Counted from the stretch's first letter, positions 9,048 to 17,891 are shown. The stretch is DNA of 64,000 nucleotides from Paraburkholderia phenazinium (GCF_900141745.1 NZ_FSRM01000001.1:1364001-1428000); one strand, 5' to 3'. Made by a program: numbers and translations. Notes: generated by a model from the sequence alone, not told the origin.

Positions 9048-10280
9048 CACCTGCATACCGCGCGGTGTCTGCGCGGCAATCGAAGCGGTCACGCAAAGGT
9101 GCGCTTCGTTGATCGAGAGATACGGCGGGGTGAGATGCACCTGACCCGGCGTGCGCATCGCGCCGATGAAATACGGCCGACGCTCCCAGCTCGCGCCTTC
9201 CGAATGCAGCAACGGACGGAAACGCTTGGCCCGTTGCGACGCGCGTCCCGGCGGCAACACGTTGTCGCCGATCTGACGTCCCGAGCCGTCCAGCACGAAA
9301 CAGCGCGCGGTTTCACCGAGCGCCAGCAGCGGCGCCGTGGCCTGAGCCACTGATTCACCCGCCACCAGTAATGCGCTCGCGGTTTCGAGCGCTTTCGCAT
9401 ACGGCGCAAGCCGTGCCGCTTGGGCGCGTTCGCGTGCCCCGACCCGCTCGCGCAGCGCGGCCGACAACGCATCCATCAAACCAGCCGCTGCCTGCGGCTG
9501 CACTGGCTCGACGCTCGGCCCCGCGAAAAAGGCACCTTGCACGAAATCCACGTTGCATTCGAGTGCGATCAACGCGTCGCGCTCGGTGGACAAGCCGCCC
9601 ATCAGCACCAGTTGTCCCGACTCGTGCAGCAACGACACAAGCCCCGGCAACACGCGTTCGATATGCGAATGCTCGCTCGCCTGCGCGAGGATGCAGCGGT
9701 CGAGCGTGACGATATCGGGCCGCAGGTTCCAGACGCGGTCGATATTCGAGTGTTTGGCGCCGAAGCCGTCCAGCGCGATCAGAAAGCCCGATTTGCGCAG
9801 CGCATCGACGATCTCGGCGAAACGCGTAGTCTCCCCGCCAGCCTGCTCCGACACCTCCAGTACCACGCGTTGCGGCGGCAGGCCGAGGGCCTTGAGGCCT
9901 GCCAGCAGCGCGTCGCCATAGCTGGTATCCATCAACGCGGCGGGATGCAGGCTCAGGAAGAGCCATTCGTCATGGCTCTCGAACGCATTGAAGTTGCCCA
10001 GATGCAGTGATTCGGCGAGTCGTCCGAGTTCGAGCAGATCGCCGCGCCGCGCGGCCTGGGTGAACACTTCGTGCGACGGCACCTGCTTGGCATGTTCGTC
10101 GTGAGCGCGCAGCGAGGCGTGATAACCGATCGCGCGACGGTGCGATACGGAAAACACCGGCTGGAACACGCTGAACACCGTGTAGCCGCCGTACAGGACG
10201 GTGCGCCGGGAGCCCTCATCGCCCGCCATGGGGCGCGGAGGCTGGAAGCCGGGAGGATCGAGTTCGATCATGCTCATCAT
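9003..10280 (-). CDS. EAL-domain protein, probably catalytically inactive
   Basis: EAL domains hydrolyse cyclic di-GMP or, when degenerate, only bind ligands or proteins. Here the domain spans about 32-265, followed by a C-terminal region (about 270-425) resembling the YkuI_C/PAS-like sensor module. The catalytic set is mostly lost. The EAL glutamate is His54 (GYHASLR), the metal-binding Asn is Ser110, the DDFG motif is DGFG at 171-174, the catalytic Lys is Thr192, and the late Glu is Gly (MGGLSTE). Glu142, Asp171 and Gln248 remain. It overlaps the convergent sigma factor gene by 45 bases. The start is uncertain among three Met codons near 10280. Confidence 0.82.
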   Translation of the reverse strand: MMSMIELDPPGFQPPRPMAGDEGSRRTVLYGGYTVFSVFQPVFSVSHRRAIGYHASLRAHDEHAKQVPSHEVFTQAARRGDLLELGRLAESLHLGNFNAFESHDEWLFLSLHPAALMDTSYGDALLAGLKALGLPPQRVVLEVSEQAGGETTRFAEIVDALRKSGFLIALDGFGAKHSNIDRVWNLRPDIVTLDRCILAQASEHSHIERVLPGLVSLLHESGQLVLMGGLSTERDALIALECNVDFVQGAFFAGPSVEPVQPQAAAGLMDALSAALRERVGARERAQAARLAPYAKALETASALLVAGESVAQATAPLLALGETARCFVLDGSGRQIGDNVLPPGRASQRAKRFRPLLHSEGASWERRPYFIGAMRTPGQVHLTPPYLSINEAHLCVTASIAAQTPRGMQVLCVDINWEVAAHRN

Positions 10281-10532
10281 GTGTCAGTCGTGTGAAGGAT
10301 GGCGGCGCAGTTGGCACGCCTAAGCGGCCAGTTTACAGGATAGGCGAGCAAGAACCATGCTCGCGGAGGAATTACCCTTCCAGCGTTGTCGAGGACTCAT
10401 TGTGCGCCGGGAGGTGCGTTGCGGCTATGCAGCGCACAGACATGGTGCGCCGCGCGCCCCGTCACGGGTCGAGCGCAGGGCCGTGCAGGCCGTTACCGGG
10501 CGGCCACGTGGGCCATCTGGCGTTCGGCGTTT

Positions 10533-11993
10533 TCAGGTCCGTTCGGACGGGTCGGTTTTCTTCGCTGTGCGACGGATGTCGGCCGCCAGTTGCGCGAAGA
10601 TCCATGACGAACAAGCGGTCATGATGCCGACGCACAGGAACGTCGCATGGAAGGCGGGCAGCGAATTCGCCGCGGTCACCTTGTGGATCAGTCCGGTGAA
10701 CGTTGCGAGCAAGGCGCCCGCAACGGTGACGCCGAGACTCATCGACAGCATCTGTACCAGCGAAAACAGACTGTTGCCGCTGCTCGCGCCGCCGGTGCCA
10801 AGATCTTTGAGCGTGAGGGTGTTCATCGCCGTGAACTGCATGGAGTTCACACCACCGAAGAACGCAAGTTGCACGAGCCGCAGCCACAGCGGCTGGGCGA
10901 GGGTGGTCAGCCCGAAGCTGGCCATGGCGAGGCCTACCAGCACGGTATTGGTGACGAGCACGCGCCGATAGCCGTATTTCATGATCAGCGTCGTGACGAG
11001 ACGTTTGGACATCATGCCGGCTGCGGCGACCGGCAGCATCATCAGACCGGCTTCGAAGGCGCTGTAGCCAAGGCTCACCTGCAGCAGCAGCGGAATCAGA
11101 TACGGCATCGCGCCGCCGCCGATCCGTGCAAACAGATTGCCGAGCAGGCCGACGCTGAACGTGTGGATCTTGAACAGATCGAGCGAGAACAGCGGATGTG
11201 GATCGCGCACGGCATGCAGCCCGTAAGCGACGAAGCAGGCAAGGCTCAGCACCAGCAGCACGAGCACGGTGGCCTGCTGGATACCGAGTTCGGTGCGGCC
11301 GTCCAGCGCGAACGAGATCGCCACCATGCCGACCACCAGGAACAGATAGCCCTTGATATCGAATTTCGCGGTATCGGGGTTACGGCTGTCCTGCATGAAG
11401 ATGAAGGTCACAATGCAGCCGATCACGCCCACCGGCACATTGATGAGGAAGATCCAGTGCCACGAGGCGATCTTGACGAGCCAGCCGCCGAGCGTCGGGC
11501 CGATCAGTGGCCCGATCAACCCAGGAATCGCGACAAACGACAACGCGGCCAGATAGCGTTCGGCGGGAAACGTGCGGAGTACGGCGAGGCGTCCGACGGG
11601 CAGCAACATGGCGCCGCCCACTCCCTGGATGACGCGGTACAGCACCAGTTGATCGAGCGTTTGCGCGTTCGCGCACAGCAGCGAGCCGATGGTGAACACC
11701 AGAATCGCGCTGAAAAACACCTTGCGTGTGCCGAGTTTGTCCGCGAGCCAGCCGGACACCGGGATCATCACCGCCATCGTCAGCGAATAGGCGATCACCA
11801 CCGATTGCATCCGCAGCGGCAGCTCGCCGAGACTCGTCGCCATGGCTGGCAGCGCCGTGTTGACGATGGTCGAGTCGAGTGTCTGCATGAAGAAGCCGGT
11901 GGCGACGAGCCACAGCATCACGGTGAGTGAGCGCGCGGTTGGCTGGGGGGCGGTGGGGGCGGGTGTGGTGGCGGCGTTCGGCGGATTCGACAT
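10533..11993 (-). CDS. MFS drug exporter, DHA2 (EmrB/MdtD-like) family
   Basis: Inner-membrane proton-coupled antiporter, probably exporting drugs or other small hydrophobic compounds. From the chosen start the protein has 486 residues with about 13-14 hydrophobic helices. Family signatures are LDSTIVNTALPAMATSLG in helix 1, GWLADKLGTRKVFF (motif A) after helix 2, RVIQGVGGAMLLPVGRLAVL, and IGPTLGGWLV (motif C) in helix 5. The ATG at 11993 is preferred over an in-frame upstream start at 12110, whose extra residues (Cys/Gln-rich) do not look like this family. No strong Shine-Dalgarno is visible. Substrate unknown. Confidence 0.88.
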   Translation of the reverse strand: MSNPPNAATTPAPTAPQPTARSLTVMLWLVATGFFMQTLDSTIVNTALPAMATSLGELPLRMQSVVIAYSLTMAVMIPVSGWLADKLGTRKVFFSAILVFTIGSLLCANAQTLDQLVLYRVIQGVGGAMLLPVGRLAVLRTFPAERYLAALSFVAIPGLIGPLIGPTLGGWLVKIASWHWIFLINVPVGVIGCIVTFIFMQDSRNPDTAKFDIKGYLFLVVGMVAISFALDGRTELGIQQATVLVLLVLSLACFVAYGLHAVRDPHPLFSLDLFKIHTFSVGLLGNLFARIGGGAMPYLIPLLLQVSLGYSAFEAGLMMLPVAAAGMMSKRLVTTLIMKYGYRRVLVTNTVLVGLAMASFGLTTLAQPLWLRLVQLAFFGGVNSMQFTAMNTLTLKDLGTGGASSGNSLFSLVQMLSMSLGVTVAGALLATFTGLIHKVTAANSLPAFHATFLCVGIMTACSSWIFAQLAADIRRTAKKTDPSERT

Positions 11994-12116
11994 GGAGGGC
12001 GGCTGCTCGCGCGCACCGGACGGGCTGAGGAGTGCCCATTTTAGGGAAATCTGCGCGGCCGTGCAGCAGGGTTTGCAGCTTTGGAGGGCGCTTTGCCCTC
12101 CGCCCTGCACCCCAAC

Positions 12117-13529
12117 TCACGGTTCGAGCCGGGCCGCCGCATCGAAAAAAGCCTGTGCGCGCGGATCGCTCGCGTATGCCGCGTTGATGCGAATCCATGG
12201 GCTAACCTCGGCGTTCGGCCGGAAGTAGCTCCCTGGCGCGACGGTGACGCCCAGTGGCGCGCCGCATTCGACGAGGCGCATGGAGTCGGCGATATGCGGC
12301 ACGCGCGCCCATACGAACTTGCCGCCGAGCGGCGTCTCGAATACTTCCCAGCCGCTCGCCTCGAGTGCCTGCACCGCGGCGCCGAGCGCGTCGCGCATGC
12401 GGCGGCGCAGCCGGTCCAGATACTTGCGATAGGCGCCGCGCTCGAGCATGGCGACGGCCACTGCTTCGGCAAAGCGCGAACCGCCGATACTCGTGAGCAT
12501 CTTGATGTCGGCGAGATCCTTGATGGTCGCGTTGTCGGCGACAACGTAGCCAATCCGCAGCGACGACGACAGCGTCTTCGACAGCCCGCCCACATAGATC
12601 ACGTGTTCGAGCTGGTCGAGCGTCGCGAGACGGTCGGTGACATCGGTCTGGAAGTCGGCATAGATGTCGTCTTCGATGATGCGGAAGTCGTGCTCGCGGG
12701 CGAGTTGCAGCAGCCTGAACGCAACGGGTGGAGCGATCGTCGTGCCGGTGGGGTTGTGAAACAGGCTGTTGACGAAGAACAGCTTCGGCCGATGGATGCG
12801 CAGTTGCGCCTGCAGGACTTCGAGATCGGGACCGCTGCGGGTGCGCGGAATGCCAACCAGCTTCACACCATGCAGCTTCAAAAGACCGTACAGGTTGTAG
12901 TAGCCCGGGTCCTCGACAAACATCATGTCGCCGGCCTTGAGCATGTAGCGCATCAGCAGGTCGAGCGCCTGGCTCGCGCCGTTGGTGATGAGGATCTGCG
13001 AGGCGTCCGCTTCGATGCCGAGTTGCCCGAGGCGGCTTTGCAGATGCTCGCGCAGCGTGGCGTTGCCGAGTTGCGTCGCATAGTCGACGAGGCTCGTGGG
13101 ATCCGCTCGCGAGACGTGACGAATCGCCTGGCCCAAGCCGTCCATATCGCGCCATGCCTCGGGGATGAAGCCGCTGCCCAGCTTGAGCGACTCGCCCGGG
13201 TGGTTGAACTGCTGCAGGATGTGCACCGCTTCGTCTTCCGCGCGGCGCGGGTCCGAGCTGCCTTGGGCGCCGCTCGCATTGCGCTGGCGTTCGGCGACAT
13301 AGAAGCCTGAGCCCGGGCGCGAATCGAGGTAGCCGAGGGAGACCAGCCGGTCGTACGCCTCGATGACCGGGAAGCGGCTCACCTCATGATCGGTCGAGAA
13401 CTGACGGATCGACGGCAGTTTGGCGCCCGGATGGGCGGAGCGCGAGCGGATCCAAGTCGTGACGCCGGTGACGATCTGGTCGGTCAACGGCACACCGTTT
13501 TCGCGGTCGAGTTCGATGTCGAGTTTCAT
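12117..13529 (-). CDS. MocR-type regulator: GntR HTH fused to aminotransferase fold
   Basis: Transcription regulator of the MocR/GabR group. Residues 1-78 are a GntR winged helix (LPSIRQFSTDHEVSRFPVIEAY, RPGSGFYV). Residues about 100-470 are a class I aminotransferase fold that binds PLP. The PLP residues are present: Asn259 (HNPTG), Asp288 (IEDDIY) and Lys318 (GGLSKTL). It therefore probably senses PLP plus an amino compound. It is divergent from a DUF2917 gene across 173 bases that hold an array of ACAGTT/AACTGT repeats, the likely operator. The ATG at 13529 starts the GntR domain; an upstream in-frame start is less likely. Confidence 0.92.
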   Translation of the reverse strand: MKLDIELDRENGVPLTDQIVTGVTTWIRSRSAHPGAKLPSIRQFSTDHEVSRFPVIEAYDRLVSLGYLDSRPGSGFYVAERQRNASGAQGSSDPRRAEDEAVHILQQFNHPGESLKLGSGFIPEAWRDMDGLGQAIRHVSRADPTSLVDYATQLGNATLREHLQSRLGQLGIEADASQILITNGASQALDLLMRYMLKAGDMMFVEDPGYYNLYGLLKLHGVKLVGIPRTRSGPDLEVLQAQLRIHRPKLFFVNSLFHNPTGTTIAPPVAFRLLQLAREHDFRIIEDDIYADFQTDVTDRLATLDQLEHVIYVGGLSKTLSSSLRIGYVVADNATIKDLADIKMLTSIGGSRFAEAVAVAMLERGAYRKYLDRLRRRMRDALGAAVQALEASGWEVFETPLGGKFVWARVPHIADSMRLVECGAPLGVTVAPGSYFRPNAEVSPWIRINAAYASDPRAQAFFDAAARLEP

Positions 13530-13584
13530 GATCTCTTGTGCATAGGAGGCCGGTAAGGCGGCGCCTGATAGATGACACTTGGGC

Positions 13585-13638
13585 AACTGTCAGGTTTTTT
13601 CACTGCACAGTTCCGCGGAAACTGTTCGGAACTGTGCA
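13585..13638. promoter_or_regulatory. probable MocR operator: repeated AACTGT half-sites
   Basis: The divergent region contains a perfect 11-base inverted repeat, TGCACAGTTCC (13604-13614) and GGAACTGTGCA (13628-13638), 13 bases apart. Two further AACTGT copies lie at 13585-13590 and 13620-13625. Four half-sites in about 54 bases suggest cooperative binding by the adjacent regulator and control of both divergent genes. The regulator assignment is inferred from position. Confidence 0.65.
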
Positions 13639-13702
13639 TGGGGTTTACATCATCGCACGGCAATAATGTGTCAACCAGAGAAGCCGTTCAAGGAGCAATG
13701 CG

Positions 13703-14023
13703 ATGCGTGAAATCCGTACTTTCGAACTCGATCACGGTGAGCCGGCAACCGCCTGGCGTGTAGCGCGGCCGCTTACGCTGCAGGTGATGGCGGGGCAGGT
13801 TTGGTTGACCGTGGAAGGTGATTTGCGCGATTACTGGCTTGCGTCAGGCGAGACCTTTGAGCTCAATCGTGGCGCACGCGTGTGGGTGAGCGCGGGGCGG
13901 GGCGGCGCGCGGCTGGCGCTGGCTTTTGCGAGCGGTGCGGCCGGTGCAAGGGTGCGGCCTGCTGTGGAGACGGCGCGGATGTCCCTCTGGAGTTGGGTGC
14001 CGCGCTGGTTGCAGACCATCTGA
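13703..14023 (+). CDS. DUF2917 domain protein
   Basis: A 106-residue cytoplasmic protein of the DUF2917 family, function unknown. The family core is clear at residues 23-60: PLTLQVMAGQVWLTVEG, DYWLASGETFELNRGARVWVSAG. This cupin-like small beta fold is common in Burkholderia genomes, often beside MocR or AraC regulators. AAGGAG 8-13 bases before the ATG supports the start. It is divergent from the MocR gene and shares its repeat-rich control region, so it is probably the main target of that regulator. Confidence 0.82.
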   Translation: MREIRTFELDHGEPATAWRVARPLTLQVMAGQVWLTVEGDLRDYWLASGETFELNRGARVWVSAGRGGARLALAFASGAAGARVRPAVETARMSLWSWVPRWLQTI

Positions 14024-14127
14024 AGGATGCGGGGGCGTTTGAACGCAGAGGCGCTCGCGGGCAGTGTCCTGCTAGCGCCTTGCCCGCCAGTTCTTGCATC
14101 CGCCTCGACATCCGGCAGGCGCACCGC

Positions 14128-15351
14128 TCACGCTTCGTAGTCCCCGATGTATCGCGCTCGCGGCCGGATCAGGCGGCCATCCGCAGTCTGTTCCATCGCG
14201 TGCGCAATCCACCCCACCACCCGGCCAACCGCGAACAGCGTAAACGCGGCGCCCGCAGGCAAACCCAATACCCGTTCAATCGATGCGAGCGCGTAGTCGA
14301 GCGTCGGCTCGGCGCCGCTCGTCTCGCGCACCGCGCGCGCGAGCGCATGGACCTCGGCAATCGGCGAGCGAGCCGGCGCGCACTCCGTCAATAACTCCAG
14401 CAATACCCGCGCACGCGGATCACCGTGCGGATACAGTGTGTGTCCGAAGCCGGACAGGATGGCGCCGTAGCCACCATGCTCATCGCGAGCGAGGCGGGTG
14501 GCCAGGAAGCGGTCAAGATGCGGTGCGCGGGCCGCCTCGTCAAATAGTGCGGCCACGCGCACGGTCTCGCCGCCGTGACGCGGTCCCGACAACGCCGCAA
14601 GACCGCCCGCCACCGCGCCGAACAGGTGGGTGCCCGTCGAGGTGATGCAGCGCACCGTGAACGTCGACGCGTTCAGCTCATGATCAGCGCACGCGATCAG
14701 CGCGGCGCGCAGCACACCCATTTGCTGACGGTTACGGATGCCCCAGGCGGCGGCGAGCTGCCGATGCATGGGTTCATTCGACGGTGCCGCCGAGATCATC
14801 GCCGCCGCCAGCAGACGCATTACGGTGCAAGCGGTATCGAGTTGCGCGTCGCGGCCCTGTGCCCAGACCCGTGGCATCTGCGCGGCGGCAGCAGGCAGCA
14901 GCACCAGCGCGCGGTCGAGCGGCGTGCTGTCACCCCATAACTTCAGCCACGCGGCCCATTGCGCCGCGCCGAGTGGCGCCGGCGGCGCTTCGGCAAGACG
15001 CCGCGGACTGCACTCCCACAACAGCGCCGCGACTTCTTCGAGCGATGCCGTGCGCGCCAGTTCGACCGCATCATGGCCGCGATAGAGCAGGCGGCCGTCC
15101 GCGATTAATGTGATTGACGACTCGAGCACCGGCACCCCCCAGTCGAGCACCTTCTGCGCAACCTTGCCGGCACGCTTGCCGTCTGCCTTGCGGCGCGCGA
15201 GCCGCCGGACTTCAGCCGCGTCGTATAACCGGTGCTTGCCGTGCGCATCCGGCGACGAATGCAGCATGCCGCGGCTCACATACGCATAGAGCGTCGGCAC
15301 GCTGACGCCGAGCAGCGCGGCCGCTTCGGTGGCGGTGAGTGTGTTGGCCAT
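14128..15351 (-). CDS. citrate synthase-family enzyme with N-terminal HTH domain
   Basis: Fusion of a MerR/excisionase-like helix-turn-helix (1-55: LTATEAAALLGVSVPTLYAYVSRG) to a citrate synthase-fold domain (about 75-407). Catalytic positions look intact: His224 (ADHELNAST), His259 (GPRHGGE), His304 (GFGHTLY) with DPRARVL, and Asp352 (TLDYALASI). It is therefore probably an active citrate or 2-methylcitrate-like synthase that may also bind DNA. It is divergent from a family III CoA-transferase, and two palindromes (15380-15416) lie between the starts. The sequence differs enough from GltA that a non-TCA substrate is plausible. True substrate unknown. Confidence 0.87.
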   Translation of the reverse strand: MANTLTATEAAALLGVSVPTLYAYVSRGMLHSSPDAHGKHRLYDAAEVRRLARRKADGKRAGKVAQKVLDWGVPVLESSITLIADGRLLYRGHDAVELARTASLEEVAALLWECSPRRLAEAPPAPLGAAQWAAWLKLWGDSTPLDRALVLLPAAAAQMPRVWAQGRDAQLDTACTVMRLLAAAMISAAPSNEPMHRQLAAAWGIRNRQQMGVLRAALIACADHELNASTFTVRCITSTGTHLFGAVAGGLAALSGPRHGGETVRVAALFDEAARAPHLDRFLATRLARDEHGGYGAILSGFGHTLYPHGDPRARVLLELLTECAPARSPIAEVHALARAVRETSGAEPTLDYALASIERVLGLPAGAAFTLFAVGRVVGWIAHAMEQTADGRLIRPRARYIGDYEA

Positions 15352-15379
15352 GGGTATAAGAACGTGAAGAAACCGGAGA

Positions 15380-15416
15380 AATCAATATATATTGATTATC
15401 TTAATCAAGATTGATT
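15380..15416. promoter_or_regulatory. two tandem palindromes with AATCAA/TTGATT half-sites
   Basis: Site 1 is the perfect 18-base palindrome AATCAATATATATTGATT (15380-15397). Site 2 is AATCAAGATTGATT (15403-15416), the same half-sites with a 2-base centre. Both lie 30-65 bases upstream of the HTH-citrate synthase ATG and about 70-100 bases upstream of the CoA-transferase. They stand out as AT-rich in a GC-rich genome. They are the likely operator of the HTH domain (inference). Confidence 0.65.
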
Positions 15417-15487
15417 GTGAGAGGGTGGAATTTTAGACTCGGCTCAGTTCCTCCTTCAACTTCATCGCGCCGCTCGGGGCCCTGCTT

Positions 15488-16882
15488 ATGACACCTCACC
15501 TCGCACTCGATCATCTCTGGACCGCGGCCGGTTGCGACGCCGCGGCGCTTGACGCCGTCACGCTGACCGGCGAGGACCCAGGTCTGCCGTCCGTGTACCG
15601 GGTCGGCACGCTCGCAACGGCCACGATCGCGGCGATGGGTCTCGCCGCGGCCGAATGTTTCCGTCTGCGCACCGGTTGCCGGCAGCGTGTCGAAGTCGAT
15701 ATGCGGCGCGCGCTGGCCGCGTTTCGCAGCGAGCGGTATCTGCGTATCGACGATGGTCCGCCGCCTGCCTTGCGCGATCCGGTGATGGGTTTCTACGCGA
15801 CGCGCGACGGGCGTTGGATTCAGTTGCACACCAACTTCCCGCATCATCTGGCGGGCATCCTGAAGGTGCTGGGTTGTGCGAATAGTCGCGCAGCAGTAGC
15901 CGAGGCGATTCGCGGCTGGGATGGCGCAGCGCTGGATCAGACGCTCGCCGACGCGGGTTTGTGTGCCGCGCTGATCCGTTCGCCGCGCGAATGGGCTGCA
16001 CTCGAGCAGGCTCGGGCGATCGCCAATCTGCCGCTGTTCGAGATCACGCGTATCGGCGATGCGCCGCCGGAGCCTGCTGGCCGCGGCGGCGCCGACCGGC
16101 CTCTGGCAGGGGCACGCGTGCTCGACCTGTCGCGGATCATTGCAGGTCCGGTGGCGGGACGCGCACTTGCGCAGCACGGCGCGCAGGTGCTGCTGGTCAA
16201 CGGTCCGCACTTGCCGAATATCGCGCCGCTCGTGATCGACAATGGACGCGGCAAGCGCTCGGCCATTGTCGATCTGCGCAATGAGGCCGGGCGCGACCAG
16301 TTGCTCGCCCTTGCGCGCGACGCCGATGTGTTCCAGCAGGCTTACCGGCCGGGAGCAGTCGCCGCGCTGGGTTTCACGCCCGAAGCGCTGGCGCAGGCGC
16401 GGCCCGGGATCGTATACGTGTCGATTTCCGCGTACGGTCACACCGGGCCTTGGGCGCAGCGACGCGGCTTCGACAGTCTCGTGCAATCCGCGAGCGGCAT
16501 TGCGTGGACCGAGAGCCGCGCGGCGGGCGTTGATGAACCGAAGCATCTGCCGTGTCAGGCGCTCGATCACGCCACCGGCTATCTGGCCGCGTTCGGTGCG
16601 ATGGTTGCGCTCGCGCGCCGGGCTACGGAGGGCGGCAGCTGGCATGTGCGCGTGTCGCTCGCGCAGACTGGGCGCTGGCTGCAATCGATGGGACAGATCG
16701 AAGACGGCTGGCGCGCGCCTGAGGTTGGCGCCGAAGATCTGCAGGACTGCATGGAGACTGTGGATTCTCCGTTCGGCCGCGTGCGTGGCACGTTGCCTGC
16801 CGAGCGTCTGTCGGAGACGCCACCGTTTTATGGCCGCCCGCCGGTGCCGATCGGCACCGACGAAGCATCCTGGGTGGCCTGA
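15488..16882 (+). CDS. family III (CaiB/BaiF) CoA-transferase, unusual domain order
   Basis: Cytoplasmic enzyme of 464 residues expected to move CoA between carboxylic acids. The usual N-terminal family motif (PLAGARVLDLSRIIAGPVAGRAL) appears only at 205-227. The catalytic Asp region (QALDHATGYLAAFGAM, Asp360) follows, with GSWHVRVSLAQTG after it. The first 200 residues instead resemble the middle and C-terminal part of the family (RTGCRQRVEVDM, GFYATRDGRWIQLH) and lack the catalytic Asp. The order thus looks rotated or like a fusion of two partial copies. It is divergent from the HTH-citrate synthase gene, suggesting one CoA-dependent pathway. Substrate unknown. Confidence 0.82.
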   Translation: MTPHLALDHLWTAAGCDAAALDAVTLTGEDPGLPSVYRVGTLATATIAAMGLAAAECFRLRTGCRQRVEVDMRRALAAFRSERYLRIDDGPPPALRDPVMGFYATRDGRWIQLHTNFPHHLAGILKVLGCANSRAAVAEAIRGWDGAALDQTLADAGLCAALIRSPREWAALEQARAIANLPLFEITRIGDAPPEPAGRGGADRPLAGARVLDLSRIIAGPVAGRALAQHGAQVLLVNGPHLPNIAPLVIDNGRGKRSAIVDLRNEAGRDQLLALARDADVFQQAYRPGAVAALGFTPEALAQARPGIVYVSISAYGHTGPWAQRRGFDSLVQSASGIAWTESRAAGVDEPKHLPCQALDHATGYLAAFGAMVALARRATEGGSWHVRVSLAQTGRWLQSMGQIEDGWRAPEVGAEDLQDCMETVDSPFGRVRGTLPAERLSETPPFYGRPPVPIGTDEASWVA

Positions 16883-16909
16883 CGGTACGGCATTGACTCG
16901 CGTGCGCGG

Positions 16910-17656
16910 CTACTTGCGCAACTCGGCGACGAAATCGTAGTAATCGTTGCGGCAATAGGTGTCGGTCAGTTCGATCGCGCGTTGATCGGCGGTGTAGCCG
17001 ACGCGCGTGATCAGCAGCAGCGCCTCATTCGGCGCAATGCTCATCTGCTGCGCAATCTCATCGCTGGCGTTGACGGCGCGAAAATGCTGCAGCGCGCGCA
17101 CGATCCCGAGACCGCGTTGCTCGAGATAGCTGTACAGCGAGTCGCCGATGGCTTGCGGATCGGGTATCACCGCGGCCGGGAACGTCGAGTTTTCAACCGC
17201 CATCACGATGCCGTCCGCGAGGCGCAGGCGCCGCAGGCGCGTCACCGCCGCCGCCGGCGATAAACCCAGTTGAATGACTTCGTCGCGATTGGCGGGCAGG
17301 ATCTCGCGCGAGATCCATTCTGAACTCGGACTAAAGCCGCGCCGCCGCAGCATCTCGCTGAAGCTCGACAGACGCGAGAGCGGATCTTCATAGCGCGGCG
17401 TGATAAAGCTGCCCGCGCCCTGGGTGCGGCGGATCAAACCCTGTTCGACCAGCAGCGCGATTGCCTTGCGCGCGGTGATCCGCGAGACGCCGAGCGCGTC
17501 GGACAGCACCCGCTCGGACGGCAGCGCCTCGCCTGCGTTCCAGCGGTTTTCATGAATCGCGTTGCCGAGCTTGCGAGCGAGTTGCAGATAAAGTGGCGTA
17601 TCGTTTTCCGGGTCCGGGCGCAGATCGCGCCAGCGGTCTTCCGAGGCAGAGTTCAT
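16910..17656 (-). CDS. GntR family regulator, HutC/UTRA type
   Basis: Transcription regulator of 248 residues. The GntR winged helix is at about 20-85 (PLYLQLARKLGNAIHENRW, LPSERVLSDALGVSRITARKAI, QGLIRRTQGAGSFI). The UTRA effector domain is at about 100-245 (VTRLRRLRLADGIVMAVENSTFP, YTADQRAIELTDTYCRNDYYDF). The ATG at 17656 begins the domain cleanly; longer in-frame versions up to 18154 add unrelated residues overlapping the divergent aldo/keto reductase. It may control that reductase. UTRA domains bind phosphorylated sugars, amino acids or phosphonates; the ligand cannot be told here. Confidence 0.9.
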   Translation of the reverse strand: MNSASEDRWRDLRPDPENDTPLYLQLARKLGNAIHENRWNAGEALPSERVLSDALGVSRITARKAIALLVEQGLIRRTQGAGSFITPRYEDPLSRLSSFSEMLRRRGFSPSSEWISREILPANRDEVIQLGLSPAAAVTRLRRLRLADGIVMAVENSTFPAAVIPDPQAIGDSLYSYLEQRGLGIVRALQHFRAVNASDEIAQQMSIAPNEALLLITRVGYTADQRAIELTDTYCRNDYYDFVAELRK

Positions 17657-17863
17657 GTGGCAGACGCAAGAAGGGCAAGCGGCAATTCTATGACATTGGC
17701 GCGCTGTGTTATAGCGGGCTTTTGCCTGGGGGGTCGATTTGACGGTCTGCAAGCGGATAAACTTGTGCGAACCGGGGCCGTCCAAAATGAGCGACCTTAA
17801 CGCGCTGTCCGCGGTTGTGTGAACCCGGCCGTCCTTGATACGGCAGGCATTAGCCGGCAGCCC

Positions 17864-17891
17864 GCAGCCGGTCGCCCGCAGCCGGTCGCCC
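17864..17891. repeat. 14-base tandem repeat, two copies
   Basis: GCAGCCGGTCGCCC occurs twice head to tail (17864-17877, 17878-17891), with partial copies on both sides (CCGGCAGCCC before, GCA after). It sits just before the Shine-Dalgarno GAAGGAGAA of the aldo/keto reductase. It makes an early in-frame start near 17835 unlikely, since those residues would only translate the repeat. Confidence 0.75.

Noticed and set aside
10647..13310. Long plus-strand frames over the MFS and MocR genes (10647-11930, 12081-13310)
   Set aside because: Both lie antisense to strongly recognised proteins and show no homology.
15401..16684. 427-codon minus-strand frame over the CoA-transferase gene
   Set aside because: Antisense shadow; composition Arg/His/Gln-rich and no motif.
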